A stretch of DNA of 16,493 nt, from the NCBI GenBank assembly GCA_000402355.1, contig AQRS01000016.1, positions 1 through 16,493 of the forward strand, read 5' to 3'. Positions within the stretch are counted from its first letter, which is position 1. Every line of letters begins with the position of its first letter. A program made the translations under genes and the position numbers. The notes below the pieces were generated by a model, which was not told where the DNA came from, did no database searches, and worked only from the letters and a program-made list of their open reading frames with translations. This document shows positions 6,255 to 12,408 of this stretch, piece after piece. The stretch is from Candidatus Iainarchaeum andersonii SCGC AAA011-E11. GTDB lineage: Archaea; Iainarchaeota; Iainarchaeia; Iainarchaeales; Iainarchaeaceae.

Positions 6255-6688
6255 CAATGTTTCTAATTGATTGGGTCAGAAAATTTCTCCTAAAATCGGA
6301 ACAAGAGGCAAAAAAGGGGTTTGCTGCCGAATCAAGCATATATGGTTCTGAAAATGAAATTGAGGAAATCCACAGCATCTGGGATTACGTCAAATTATCC
6401 GAAAACTCGCAAGCCTCGCATATCGCGGCAGTCCTTGGCTTTGAGGAGTGGATAACAATGGAGGAAATCCTCCGCAGGATAAAGGAAATTTTTGGCATGA
6501 GCTACCAGAACGACCGGAGCCTCTATCCGTACATCAAAACGCTTGTTGATGTCGGCTTGGTGGAAACAGTCAATATTGGGGGGAAGAAAAAGTGGAGAAA
6601 GAAGGATGTGCTGATAAAGCTTAAAGGCAAGAAGGAAAGCGATGGGCAGAAAGAGAAAAATAGTGAAAAGGAAAAAGCCGTGGCATGA
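6194..6688 (+). CDS. Hypothetical protein with a winged-helix-like middle
   Basis: 164 aa, not recognised. Residues about 68-140 look like a helix-turn-helix with wing: S-E-N-S-Q-A-S-H-I-A-A-V-L-G, then W-I-T-M-E-E-I-L-R-R-I-K, S-L-Y-P-Y-I-K-T-L-V-D-V-G-L-V-E-T-V, and a basic wing G-G-K-K-K-W-R-K-K. The C-terminus is charged and probably disordered. Two starts are plausible: ATG 6194 (TATA about 20 bp upstream) or ATG 6257 (M22; TATA about 26 bp upstream, giving a leaderless message of 143 codons). The first 21 codons overlap palindromic operator-like sites, which favours 6257. It ends 6 bp from the converging gene at 6695. DNA binding and autoregulation are inferences. Confidence 0.7.
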   Translation: MKKLNYSQEGNYLKRKLVITTMFLIDWVRKFLLKSEQEAKKGFAAESSIYGSENEIEEIHSIWDYVKLSENSQASHIAAVLGFEEWITMEEILRRIKEIFGMSYQNDRSLYPYIKTLVDVGLVETVNIGGKKKWRKKDVLIKLKGKKESDGQKEKNSEKEKAVA

Positions 6689-6694
6689 ACCTAC

Positions 6695-7168
6695 TCAGGG
6701 CAGGCCTTTGAGGGTTTTATAGTCGGAAAAGAATTTTTTGAGCTCGTTGTCATTCGCATAACTGTCCTTGAACCAGGGCGAGGAAACTATTTTTTCGGCC
6801 TCGGAAATCGCTGCCGCGGCTATTTCTTTTGAGTGGCTTCCCTTGCTTGCTTTTTCAATCAAGGTAGCGAGATCTTCTGTGGATTTGTAGTCTGCGGTGT
6901 GTTGGAAGGTCCTTGAAATCTGGTCTTTTATGGCTGAAATGATTTGGGTTTCCTCGAGATTTTTTTCATCCATGTAAAAAACCGCTTTCCAATCCCCTTT
7001 TGCACGCCAATAATGCGAGGGGTTTTTGCCGGTTTTGAAGAAAACATCAAGTGAATTAAAAGATTTTGGGGGGATGATTACGCAGTTTTTGCCCGGCCTG
7101 ATGTAAGGGAAATCCGAGAGGATTCCCTTTCTGAAGTAGTGGTAGGTTTTGCCGTTTGATTTGGTCAC
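6695..7168 (-). CDS. Hypothetical protein, apparently 5'-truncated by a frameshift
   Basis: 157 aa from a GTG at 7168; family not recognised. Landmarks: F-R-K-G-I-L-S-D-F-P-Y-I-R-P-G-K-N-C-V-I-I-P-P near 12-34, then a Trp/Tyr-rich patch (H-Y-W-R-A-K-G-D-W-K-A-V-F-Y-M) and an alpha-helical C-terminal half. No membrane segment or signal. The GTG is probably not the true start: the same frame stays open and protein-like for 44 more codons upstream to 7300, but has no ATG, GTG or TTG there. A good ribosome site and GTG exist at 7301-7311 in the +1-related frame, separated by a run of six G. I infer a longer native protein of about 201 aa. Convergent with the winged-helix-like gene. Confidence 0.65.
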   Translation of the reverse strand: MTKSNGKTYHYFRKGILSDFPYIRPGKNCVIIPPKSFNSLDVFFKTGKNPSHYWRAKGDWKAVFYMDEKNLEETQIISAIKDQISRTFQHTADYKSTEDLATLIEKASKGSHSKEIAAAAISEAEKIVSSPWFKDSYANDNELKKFFSDYKTLKGLP

Positions 7169-7301
7169 GTTTTGCGTGTAGCCGTAAAGCGCGCGAAAAA
7201 GCTTCTGGTAAGTATAAGACGAGTGCTTCGTGGTTTCCGGAATTATGAATTTATACTGGATAAAATAACCTTTGTGCAGAACTGACCCCCCACACTTCCA
7301 C
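7169..7301 (-). other. Upstream coding segment of the preceding gene, out of frame with its start
   Basis: In frame with the gene at 6695-7168 this reads H-K-G-Y-F-I-Q-Y-K-F-I-I-P-E-T-T and then H-S-S-Y-T-Y-Q-K-L-F-R-A-L-Y-G-Y-T-Q, clearly protein-like, and is bounded by a TAG at 7301-7303. The only well-placed start, GTG at 7301 with Shine-Dalgarno GGTGAT at 7306-7311, is one frame off. Removing one base of the C6 tract at 7286-7291 (G6 in the sense strand) joins the two frames. A TATA box, TTTATAAATT, lies at 7339-7348. Confidence 0.5.
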
Positions 7302-7329
7302 TAATATCACCTTACTAATAAGACAAATG

Positions 7330-7354
7330 CTTATGTATAATTTATAAACATAAG
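7330..7354. promoter_or_regulatory. Inverted repeat enclosing a TATA box
   Basis: CTTATGT and ACATAAG (7-bp arms) flank an 11-bp AT core, ATAATTTATAA. The core is a TATA box for the minus-strand gene (centre about 25 bp before the predicted transcript start near 7317). A repressor bound to the arms would cover the box. Confidence 0.45.
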
Positions 7355-7355
7355 G

Positions 7356-7382
7356 TTCCGCAGTCTAGAAAGGCGTGCGGAA
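7356..7382 (+). repeat. Hairpin TTCCGCA/TGCGGAA
   Basis: Perfect 7-bp inverted repeat with a 13-nt loop, 18 bp beyond the PRC-barrel stop codon on its downstream side, followed on the plus strand by an A-run and the palindrome AAAAACGTTTTT (7390-7401). It could terminate the minus-strand PRC-barrel transcript or belong to the promoter region next to it. Confidence 0.35.
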
Positions 7383-7399
7383 AAATGCAAAAAACGTTT

Positions 7400-7696
7400 T
7401 TAGCGTCTCCTGTGTGTGGCTGAAACCTTCGAATCATCAACGTGCTGCGGTTCCGGCCTCGGGGTTCCGCCGACAATTATTATGTCCTTTACCGACCTAA
7501 CCCTGTTGTATGGAACGCTTTTTTCGCTGATGATTTTTTTGGCTTCCTGCTTATTTCTCGCTTTGAGAGCTTCAGTGGTTATTGTCTCAATCCTGCCCTG
7601 CTCCAGGTTGATGACAAGATCGAATACCTTGCCCCTGTATCCTGCCTCAGTCGAGTAGATGTCCATTCCGAACAGCTTTGAAAGCCTGACCGTCAT
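7400..7696 (-). CDS. PRC-barrel domain protein
   Basis: 98 aa. PRC-barrels are small beta-barrel adaptor domains; archaeal single-domain forms are common and have been linked to RNA processing and cell division, without a settled role for this type. The barrel spans about residues 2-78: R-L-S-K-L-F-G-M-D-I-Y-S near the start, G-K-V-F-D-L-V-I-N-L-E-Q-G-R-I at 22-36, and the closing strand V-P-Y-N-R-V-R-S-V-K-D-I-I-I-V at 61-75. The last 20 residues are charged and probably disordered. Unlike most genes here it has a strong Shine-Dalgarno, GGAGGG at 7703-7708, 6 nt before the ATG, so it has a leader. The TAA stop lies inside the AAAAACGTTTTT palindrome. Confidence 0.85.
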   Translation of the reverse strand: MTVRLSKLFGMDIYSTEAGYRGKVFDLVINLEQGRIETITTEALKARNKQEAKKIISEKSVPYNRVRSVKDIIIVGGTPRPEPQHVDDSKVSATHRRR

Positions 7697-7772
7697 ATAT
7701 TTCCCTCCGAAAAATGTTATTTGAAATAATAAATAACGGGTTGTATATAAAGCTTCTGTCGGGCTGAAACCG

Positions 7773-7985
7773 CTAAAAACCCTTTAAATCCACCCCCTCT
7801 ACATAATGAATTTTATCCTGGTTTTTATTTACCATAAAACGGAGCAGCCAAATAGCCCTTATACATAATATTTTTGCGGGGGGTTTTTTCTGTTGTTTTT
7901 TTGCTTCCTGATTTTTGCAGGGCTTTCCGCATTTGCCTGCATTACCGGAAGTAAGGGGGCAGCGCATCGGATTGCTTTTTTGCAC
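7773..7985 (-). CDS. Doubtful small Cys-containing ORF
   Basis: 70 aa from GTG 7985, or 64 aa from ATG 7967. The N-terminal part has C-P-L-T-S-G-N-A-G-K-C-G-K-P-C, which might bind a metal; the remainder is Lys-rich and looks like chance translation. A TATA-like ATAAAAG lies near 7997-8004. No family recognised. It occupies most of the otherwise empty 7697-8015 interval, which also holds a T-rich tract and a plus-strand TTTAAAT box near 7783 with no convincing gene behind it. Confidence 0.2.
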   Translation of the reverse strand: MQKSNPMRCPLTSGNAGKCGKPCKNQEAKKQQKKPPAKILCIRAIWLLRFMVNKNQDKIHYVEGVDLKGF

Positions 7986-8015
7986 CCAAGACTAAACTTT
8001 TATTGCCCCTGATTA

Positions 8016-8996
8016 TCAGAGCGTATCCAACGGGCTTTCCACCTTTTTCAGTTGCTCCGTTGAAACATGCGTGTAAATCTGGGTCGTGTTTAAATTGCTG
8101 TGGCCCAAAAGTTCCTGGATTTTCCTGATGTTTTCGCCGGCCTCAAGCAAATGCGTGGCAAAGCTGTGGCGCAAACTATGCGGCGTTACGTGCTTCTGGA
8201 TTCCGGCCCTTTTCGCAGCCCGCCTCACAATCCTTTGAACAGTATCCGAGGTCAAGGATTTCCCGTTCTTTTTCGAGAACAGGAAAGGTGACTTCACTTT
8301 TTTCCTTTCCACATATTTTTTTGCGTGCCTGCACCAGTTCTTTGAAAGGATTATTATGCGGTCCTTCGCGCCTTTTCCTGATTTCACTTTGCCTATGCGC
8401 TCCTTAAAATTGATGTCTTCGCCCTTCATCTTGACGGCTTCGCTCACCCTTACCCCGGAAGAATAAATGAACTGCAAAAGCAGCCTGTTCCGGCCGAGCT
8501 TCGAGGCCTTCAGCAGTTCGCGCACCTCATCCTTTGTCAGGACTGTGGGGAGGTACTTGGCCTTTTTCGGGCTCTTGATTTCGTCAAGAACACCCATTTT
8601 CAGGAACTTCTTGAAAAAAAACTTCAAGGCGGAGTAAACCAACGCGACGGTTGTATTGGAGGAATTTTTGTGCTCCTTCATATGCACCATGAAGGAAACA
8701 ATGTCGGAGCGCTGAACGGAGTGCGCATCCTTCTTCGTGAAATTAAGGAAAGCGTTGACGTAAAGCACGTACATTTTGATTGTGCGCGGGCTGTAACCAG
8801 CAATCACAAGTTCCCGGCGGAACTCCTCGACAACAGGCCTTTCATGTTTCTTTGCTTCGGTAACTGCCGGTTTGGCTGCTCCGTTGCCGGGCGTAACTGT
8901 TCGGTGTACTCCGTTCGGCTCTTCTTTGTTTGTGCCGCCCTTATCTGCTATGTTTTGCGGCTCCGCAATTCTGCCTGCTCCGTTTTCTTCAGCCAT
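8016..8996 (-). CDS. xerA: XerA-type tyrosine recombinase
   Basis: Site-specific recombinase; archaeal XerA resolves chromosome dimers at a dif site, and relatives act as integrases. Start ATG 8996 (326 aa): a TATA box (TTATTTATT near 9024-9032) lies about 32 bp upstream, and the 36 extra upstream codons are unlike protein and run into a repeat element. Residues 1-50 are a Gly/Asn/Glu-rich tail, longer than usual for XerA. The SAM-like core-binding domain is about 54-140. Catalytic residues are all visible: R183 (S-G-V-R-V-S-E), K205 (V-K-S-G-K-G), H273 and R276 (H-S-L-R-H), H299 (L-G-H-S-N) and the nucleophile Y308 (I-Y-T-H-V-S). The C-terminal K-K-V-E-S-P-L-D is typical of archaeal XerA. 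A 93-bp palindromic element lies about 95 bp upstream. Chromosomal XerA or mobile integrase cannot be told apart here; XerA is likelier. Confidence 0.9.
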   Translation of the reverse strand: MAEENGAGRIAEPQNIADKGGTNKEEPNGVHRTVTPGNGAAKPAVTEAKKHERPVVEEFRRELVIAGYSPRTIKMYVLYVNAFLNFTKKDAHSVQRSDIVSFMVHMKEHKNSSNTTVALVYSALKFFFKKFLKMGVLDEIKSPKKAKYLPTVLTKDEVRELLKASKLGRNRLLLQFIYSSGVRVSEAVKMKGEDINFKERIGKVKSGKGAKDRIIILSKNWCRHAKKYVERKKVKSPFLFSKKNGKSLTSDTVQRIVRRAAKRAGIQKHVTPHSLRHSFATHLLEAGENIRKIQELLGHSNLNTTQIYTHVSTEQLKKVESPLDTL

Positions 8997-9091
8997 ATGT
9001 AGATACAAACAGTTTTTCAGAGAATAAATAAGTTGCCTAACCGTGCCAATGCACAAAAAGAGCTTACAAAAGCACGGAACGGCATATGAGT

Positions 9092-9184
9092 TATAGCAGA
9101 CCACAAAAGTTTTTCGGCATTTATGGCGGTCTGCTAGATAGCAAACCCTGAAAACCCCCCGAATTACTTTATTGGTTTGCTATA
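9092..9184 (-). repeat. 93-bp palindromic double-hairpin element, copy A
   Basis: Four arms of the form TAGCARACC or its complement: 9092-9102, 9128-9136, 9139-9147 and 9174-9184. Arms 1-2 pair (GACC/GGTC type) and arms 3-4 pair (AACC/GGTT type), each around 25-26 nt. The outermost arms also pair, so the element can fold as one long hairpin. Its reverse complement aligns without gaps to copy B at 12393-12485 (75 of 93 positions by hand count). It lies between a small minus-strand gene and xerA and carries that gene's stop codon. MITE-like or REP/BIME-like; TA flanks at both ends could be a TA target duplication. Confidence 0.8.
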
Positions 9185-9460
9185 ACTAACAATCCTTTTT
9201 GGTTGGTGTTTCCTCTGCCTCTGAAGTTTTGCTCGCAATTGCTCGGCCAAATAAGCATAATCTTTTTTCCCCCCAGGTATAGCTGAATAAGGCCCGCCCT
9301 TCCCAAAACCCTCCTTTGGTTCAGGCTGCGCCTTTTTTGCATACTTGCGGATTTTTCTCAGCCTGCTCTTTCTTTTAGGGTCCTCTCCGAGTTTTTTTAA
9401 TTTCTCAAGTTTTTTCCCGGCTAACCAACCTGAAATCAAATTTCTTTGTCTTGGAGGCAT
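9164..9460 (-). CDS. Small, very basic hypothetical protein
   Basis: 98 aa, rich in Lys and Arg, with no Cys, membrane segment or signal. The N-terminal half (R-N-L-I-S-G-W-L-A-G-K-K-L-E-K-L-K-K, then R-K-S-R-L-R-K-I-R-K-Y-A-K-K) should form amphipathic basic helices; then a Gly/Pro linker and a second helical patch. Nucleic-acid binding is plausible but unproven. A TATA box (TTTTTATATT, about 9486-9495) is centred 30 bp before the ATG, supporting a real gene. The last seven codons and the stop are made by palindromic element A, so the natural C-terminus was probably altered by that insertion. Family not recognised. Confidence 0.6.
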   Translation of the reverse strand: MPPRQRNLISGWLAGKKLEKLKKLGEDPKRKSRLRKIRKYAKKAQPEPKEGFGKGGPYSAIPGGKKDYAYLAEQLRAKLQRQRKHQPKRIVSYSKPIK

Positions 9461-9567
9461 AACAAGTAATACAATTGTTTTGCAATATAAAAAGATTCGT
9501 GAATTAAACTTGTTTTTGCCTTGCGTATATATTTAATATTTTTAAACTTTATCCTCGCACTTTATTT

Positions 9568-9810
9568 ATGGCTCTTAGAAAGCGCGAAGGGAAGCCGCTG
9601 CCTGAAACCCCGGATATGAAGGCGTGGCGCGAGGAATTCAACGAAATGACTATTGAGCAGCACGACAAGGTCCTCAAAAACCTTGGTTTGGATGAAGATG
9701 ACATAGAGGAGTTCAACGAAAACTTCAAGGGAAAAAAGCCGCTATTAGGAACCGAAATGGAGCAAGGCGATTTGGAAGAAGCGCCGCAGAAAGCCAAAAG
9801 GAGGAAGTAG
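9568..9810 (+). CDS. Small acidic/basic hypothetical protein
   Basis: 80 aa, not recognised. Helical and highly charged: E-E-F-N-E-M-T-I-E-Q-H-D-K-V-L-K-N-L-G-L in the middle, an acidic stretch D-E-D-D-I-E-E-F, and a basic tail K-A-K-R-R-K. The box TTTTTAAAC (9540-9548) is centred about 24 bp before the ATG, the spacing expected for a leaderless archaeal message. No membrane segment. It is followed 38 bp later by another leaderless-type gene on the same strand. Confidence 0.6.
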   Translation: MALRKREGKPLPETPDMKAWREEFNEMTIEQHDKVLKNLGLDEDDIEEFNENFKGKKPLLGTEMEQGDLEEAPQKAKRRK

Positions 9811-9848
9811 CGCACTGGATTAAATACTGCTTTATCGTTTTTTTATTT

Positions 9849-10274
9849 ATGGAAAAACCTTCAAAGAAAGATTCAATCTTTGAATTTGAGAAATATTTTC
9901 GGGATTTGGAAACACGGCTCAAGATTAAAGGCGACAAAACAATGCGCAGAGTTCACTTTGGCCGTTTCAGGGTTTTCTGCAAACTAATAATTGAGGGGTT
10001 TAATCAGGCACCGGCCGCAGAAAAGCAAGTTTTGGGAGAGAACTTATTTGCCGAAGCCCGAAAACTTGAAATCCCGCTCCTTGAGTTTCCTAGACAAGTA
10101 CAGGAAAACATCAAATCTGCGCACGGGAAATACGGACACACAGGGCTCTCGACAAAAAAGCCAAACCGAGGAATAGAAAAAAACTATTTTGAAATCTCGG
10201 CAAAGTGGAACAAATTTTTTGCCTGCCAGTATAATGCGAGCGCCGCAACCCCTGAAACCCAGCCGCTGAAGTAG
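9849..10274 (+). CDS. Hypothetical protein, 141 aa
   Basis: Not recognised. Soluble and mostly helical: F-E-F-E-K-Y-F-R-D-L-E-T-R-L-K near the start, then F-G-R-F-R-V-F-C-K-L-I-I-E-G-F-N-Q-A and P-L-L-E-F-P-R-Q-V-Q. TATA-like TTAAATA near 9819-9825 lies about 27 bp before the ATG. The last 91 bp overlap, on the other strand, the end of a small membrane-protein gene; the protein quality of this frame fades after about residue 110, so the native end may have changed. Confidence 0.6.
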   Translation: MEKPSKKDSIFEFEKYFRDLETRLKIKGDKTMRRVHFGRFRVFCKLIIEGFNQAPAAEKQVLGENLFAEARKLEIPLLEFPRQVQENIKSAHGKYGHTGLSTKKPNRGIEKNYFEISAKWNKFFACQYNASAATPETQPLK

Positions 10275-10417
10275 AACGGGAACGCGATCGAATCCTTTCC
10301 CGCGAGATGATTGGTGACGCCCTGCATCATGCTCCACATGAACAATGACGCGAGAACAACCCCCACAACGAAAAAGAAAACCGCTTTCACAAACATTTCA
10401 ATTACTTGCTTATCCAT
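10184..10417 (-). CDS. Small membrane protein with two transmembrane helices
   Basis: 77 aa. Two hydrophobic helices, about residues 9-32 (F-V-K-A-V-F-F-F-V-V-G-V-V-L-A-S-L-F-M-W) and 45-65 (A-F-P-F-Y-F-S-G-W-V-S-G-V-A-A-L-A-L-Y-W), joined by a short hydrophilic loop. Family not recognised. A box reading CTTATATAG on the minus strand is centred about 24 bp before the ATG, in a region shared with the divergent HAD gene. It overlaps the plus-strand 141-aa gene tail to tail by 91 bp; the membrane pattern spans the overlap, so I think this frame is the real one there. Confidence 0.55.
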   Translation of the reverse strand: MDKQVIEMFVKAVFFFVVGVVLASLFMWSMMQGVTNHLAGKDSIAFPFYFSGWVSGVAALALYWQAKNLFHFAEISK

Positions 10418-10439
10418 GCCAAAAAAATGGGCGAACCCC

Positions 10440-10456
10440 TATATAAGCTTTATATC
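10440..10456. promoter_or_regulatory. Back-to-back TATA boxes
   Basis: TATATAAGCTTTATATC is a near-palindrome centred on AAGCTT. It puts a TATA box about 28 bp before the HAD-gene ATG (plus) and another about 24 bp before the membrane-protein ATG (minus), so both divergent genes probably start from this block. Confidence 0.5.
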
Positions 10457-10479
10457 AACTTCACAGGAAAAGTCATTTC

Positions 10480-11142
10480 ATGAAGGCAATTCTCTTCGAC
10501 CTCGACAATACGCTAATTGACTTCATGCAGATGAAAAAAATAAGCGTCGAAGCCGCCATTTCCGCGATGATTGATGCCGGCCTGAAAATGAAAAAAGAGG
10601 CTGCATACAAAAAGCTGTTCGCGCTGTATGGCATTCATGGCATCGAGCACCAGCAGATTTTCCAGAAGTTCCTCAAAAAAGTTTCCGGAAAAATAGACTA
10701 CAGGATACTTTCCAACGGAGTTGCCGCATACAGGCACATGCAGTCCGGTTACCTTACCCCGTATCCCAGGGTGCGCAGCACGCTTCTCGCGCTCCGCGAA
10801 AAAGGCCTGAAACTGGGGATTGTGAGTGATGCCCCGAGAATGAAGGCATGGTTAAGACTCGCGGAAATGAACCTCACGGATTTTTTTGATGTGGTCATTA
10901 CGCTTGACGACACCGGCAAAAGGAAGCCGAGTTCATTGCCGTTCAAAAGCGCACTCAAAAAGCTCGGCTTAAAGGCCGAGGAAATATTATTTGTCGGCGA
11001 CAACCCAATGCGCGACATAGCCGGCGCAAAAAAACTCGGAATGAGAACCGCGCTCGCAAAATACGGCCAGATTTTCCCGAATAAAGGGGTCAAGGCGGAT
11101 TTTGTCCTGAAGGACTTTTCGGACCTCAAAAAAATAGTTTAA
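10480..11142 (+). CDS. HAD-superfamily hydrolase (phosphatase)
   Basis: 220 aa. Phosphoryl transfer through an aspartyl-phosphate; substrate not predictable. All four HAD motifs are present: I, F-D7-L-D9-N-T-L; II, S116-D-A-P; III, K149 in G-K-R-K-P; IV, G-D174-N-P-M-R-D179. A helical cap of the C1 type fills residues about 16-90. Motif spacing and length fit phosphoglycolate-phosphatase-like members of the Haloacid dehalogenase family. The start follows a TATA box by about 28 bp with essentially no leader. Confidence 0.88.
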   Translation: MKAILFDLDNTLIDFMQMKKISVEAAISAMIDAGLKMKKEAAYKKLFALYGIHGIEHQQIFQKFLKKVSGKIDYRILSNGVAAYRHMQSGYLTPYPRVRSTLLALREKGLKLGIVSDAPRMKAWLRLAEMNLTDFFDVVITLDDTGKRKPSSLPFKSALKKLGLKAEEILFVGDNPMRDIAGAKKLGMRTALAKYGQIFPNKGVKADFVLKDFSDLKKIV

Positions 11143-11216
11143 ACATATCTTTGTACAGAGAATCGAGTTTTTTTCTTTGCCGGTATGTTTTTATACTTTT
11201 GAAATGTTAAGTTTCT

Positions 11217-11531
11217 ATGGCAATTGAAATATTTTTTTTCGGCATACTCATTGCGCTTATTTTGAATTTGGCCTTGTTTCTTGCAACAATTGTTGAAATT
11301 CTCCAAGCGAAAAATGACGGCACTTGGAAAATACTTTGGGCTTTGGTATGCTTTGTCCTCGGGATTTTTGGGATAATTCTTTACCTTCTTATTGGCAGAA
11401 AGAACTTGCAGGGAAATAAAATCGGTTTCATTAAATGGCTATTAATCGGGAGTTTGCTATTCATTGCCCTTTTAATGGTTTTTTTTGTTCTTACTTTTTT
11501 CACAAATTTGCCCGCACCGGAACAGCTGTAA
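11217..11531 (+). CDS. Small membrane protein, PLDc_N-like
   Basis: 104 aa with three membrane helices at about 3-28, 40-62 and 73-95. The second helix, A-L-V-C-F-V-L-G-I-F-G-I-I-L-Y-L-L-I-G-R-K, fits the pattern of the PLDc_N domain (the membrane N-terminus of cardiolipin synthases), which also occurs alone in many small proteins of unknown role. No phospholipase HKD catalytic motif is present, so it is not an enzyme. The box TTTTTATAC near 11187-11195 lies about 25 bp before the ATG. Confidence 0.65.
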   Translation: MAIEIFFFGILIALILNLALFLATIVEILQAKNDGTWKILWALVCFVLGIFGIILYLLIGRKNLQGNKIGFIKWLLIGSLLFIALLMVFFVLTFFTNLPAPEQL

Positions 11532-11537
11532 GGGTTA

Positions 11538-11554
11538 ACTAAAAGTTTTTTAGT
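11538..11554 (+). terminator. AT-rich hairpin after the PLDc_N-like gene
   Basis: ACTAAAA-GTT-TTTTAGT, 7-bp stem, starting 7 bp after the stop codon and containing a T6 run on the plus strand, as expected for archaeal T-tract termination. Confidence 0.45.
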
Positions 11555-11649
11555 CATTCAGCGAATTTTATTCCTTTCCGACAACGAAGCAGGTACAACA
11601 TTCCCGTTTCGGCTTTGATTTTAATTCATTTGCCCCCCAACTTCTTTGT

Positions 11650-12408
11650 ATGGAAACACGTGAACTGAACGCAAAGCTCGTAAAGGCAATCAAAGCCTTT
11701 TTTGCGGAACAGGGCAAAACAAAAGCCGTTTTAGGTCTGAGCGGCGGCATTGATTCAGCCTTGGTGCTCTCGCTGCTCTGCGAGGCAATCGGAAAGGAAA
11801 ATGTTTCAGCTCTGCTCATGCCGAACTCCGAAATAACGAAATACTCAAGCACAAAGGATGCCGAGGATTTCGCGAAAAAACTCGGCATGAAATATCTTGT
11901 TGTCCAGATTGACCAAATAATCTCAGCCTTTTCCGGCTCGATTCTGTGGAACCAAAGCGAAATAGCAAAGGCAAACCTCAATGCGCGCATACGTGCGGTT
12001 TTGCTTTACAATTACGCAAACTCCTTTGACGCGCTTGTTGCCGGCACCGGAAACAAGTCCGAGTTTTACCTTGGTTATTTCACGAAACACGGGGACGCCG
12101 CCGCGGACTTCTTCCCTATAGGAAGCCTGCTGAAAACACAGGTTCGGGCTCTTGCCGCATACAGGAAGCTCCCGAAAGAGTTTTTGGAGAAAGCCCCGAG
12201 CGCCGAGCTTTGGAAAGGGCAGGAGGACGAAAAGGAACTGGGTTTTGCTTATGAAGAAATTGACGCCCTGCTTCCTTTGCTTCTGGGTGAAAAACAGGGA
12301 AAAATTCCCGCGGGGAAATTTGCGCAGGCGGAAAAAATCAGGGCTTTAATAAGTGCGAGCGCGCACAAAAGAGCCGCGGCAAAAATAATAACTATAGCAG
12401 ACCAATAA
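11650..12408 (+). CDS. nadE: NH3-dependent NAD+ synthetase
   Basis: Last step of NAD synthesis: deamido-NAD + ATP + ammonia to NAD, through an adenylated intermediate. 252 aa, the usual ammonia-dependent length, with no glutaminase domain. N-type PP-loop S31-G-G-I-D-S at 31-36; the NaAD/ATP-binding stretch A-G-T-G-N-K-S-E at 131-138; Y-F-T-K-H-G-D at 143-149 with D155; and P-S-A-E-L-W-K-G-Q-E-D-E near 183-194. TATA-like GATTTTAATTC near 11613-11623 lies about 31 bp upstream. The last codons (I-A-D-Q) and the TAA lie in palindromic element B, so the C-terminus has been set by that insertion. The only clear metabolic enzyme besides the HAD protein in the bracketed segment. Confidence 0.95.
   Translation: METRELNAKLVKAIKAFFAEQGKTKAVLGLSGGIDSALVLSLLCEAIGKENVSALLMPNSEITKYSSTKDAEDFAKKLGMKYLVVQIDQIISAFSGSILWNQSEIAKANLNARIRAVLLYNYANSFDALVAGTGNKSEFYLGYFTKHGDAAADFFPIGSLLKTQVRALAAYRKLPKEFLEKAPSAELWKGQEDEKELGFAYEEIDALLPLLLGEKQGKIPAGKFAQAEKIRALISASAHKRAAAKIITIADQ

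Noticed and set aside
7806..7868. 20-codon plus-strand ORF behind a TTTAAAT box
   Set aside because: Too short, with no recognisable signal or neighbour support.
8997..9104. 36-codon upstream extension of the xerA frame into palindromic element A
   Set aside because: Cys/Leu-rich AT-derived sequence across the promoter; ATG 8996 has a TATA box at the right distance.
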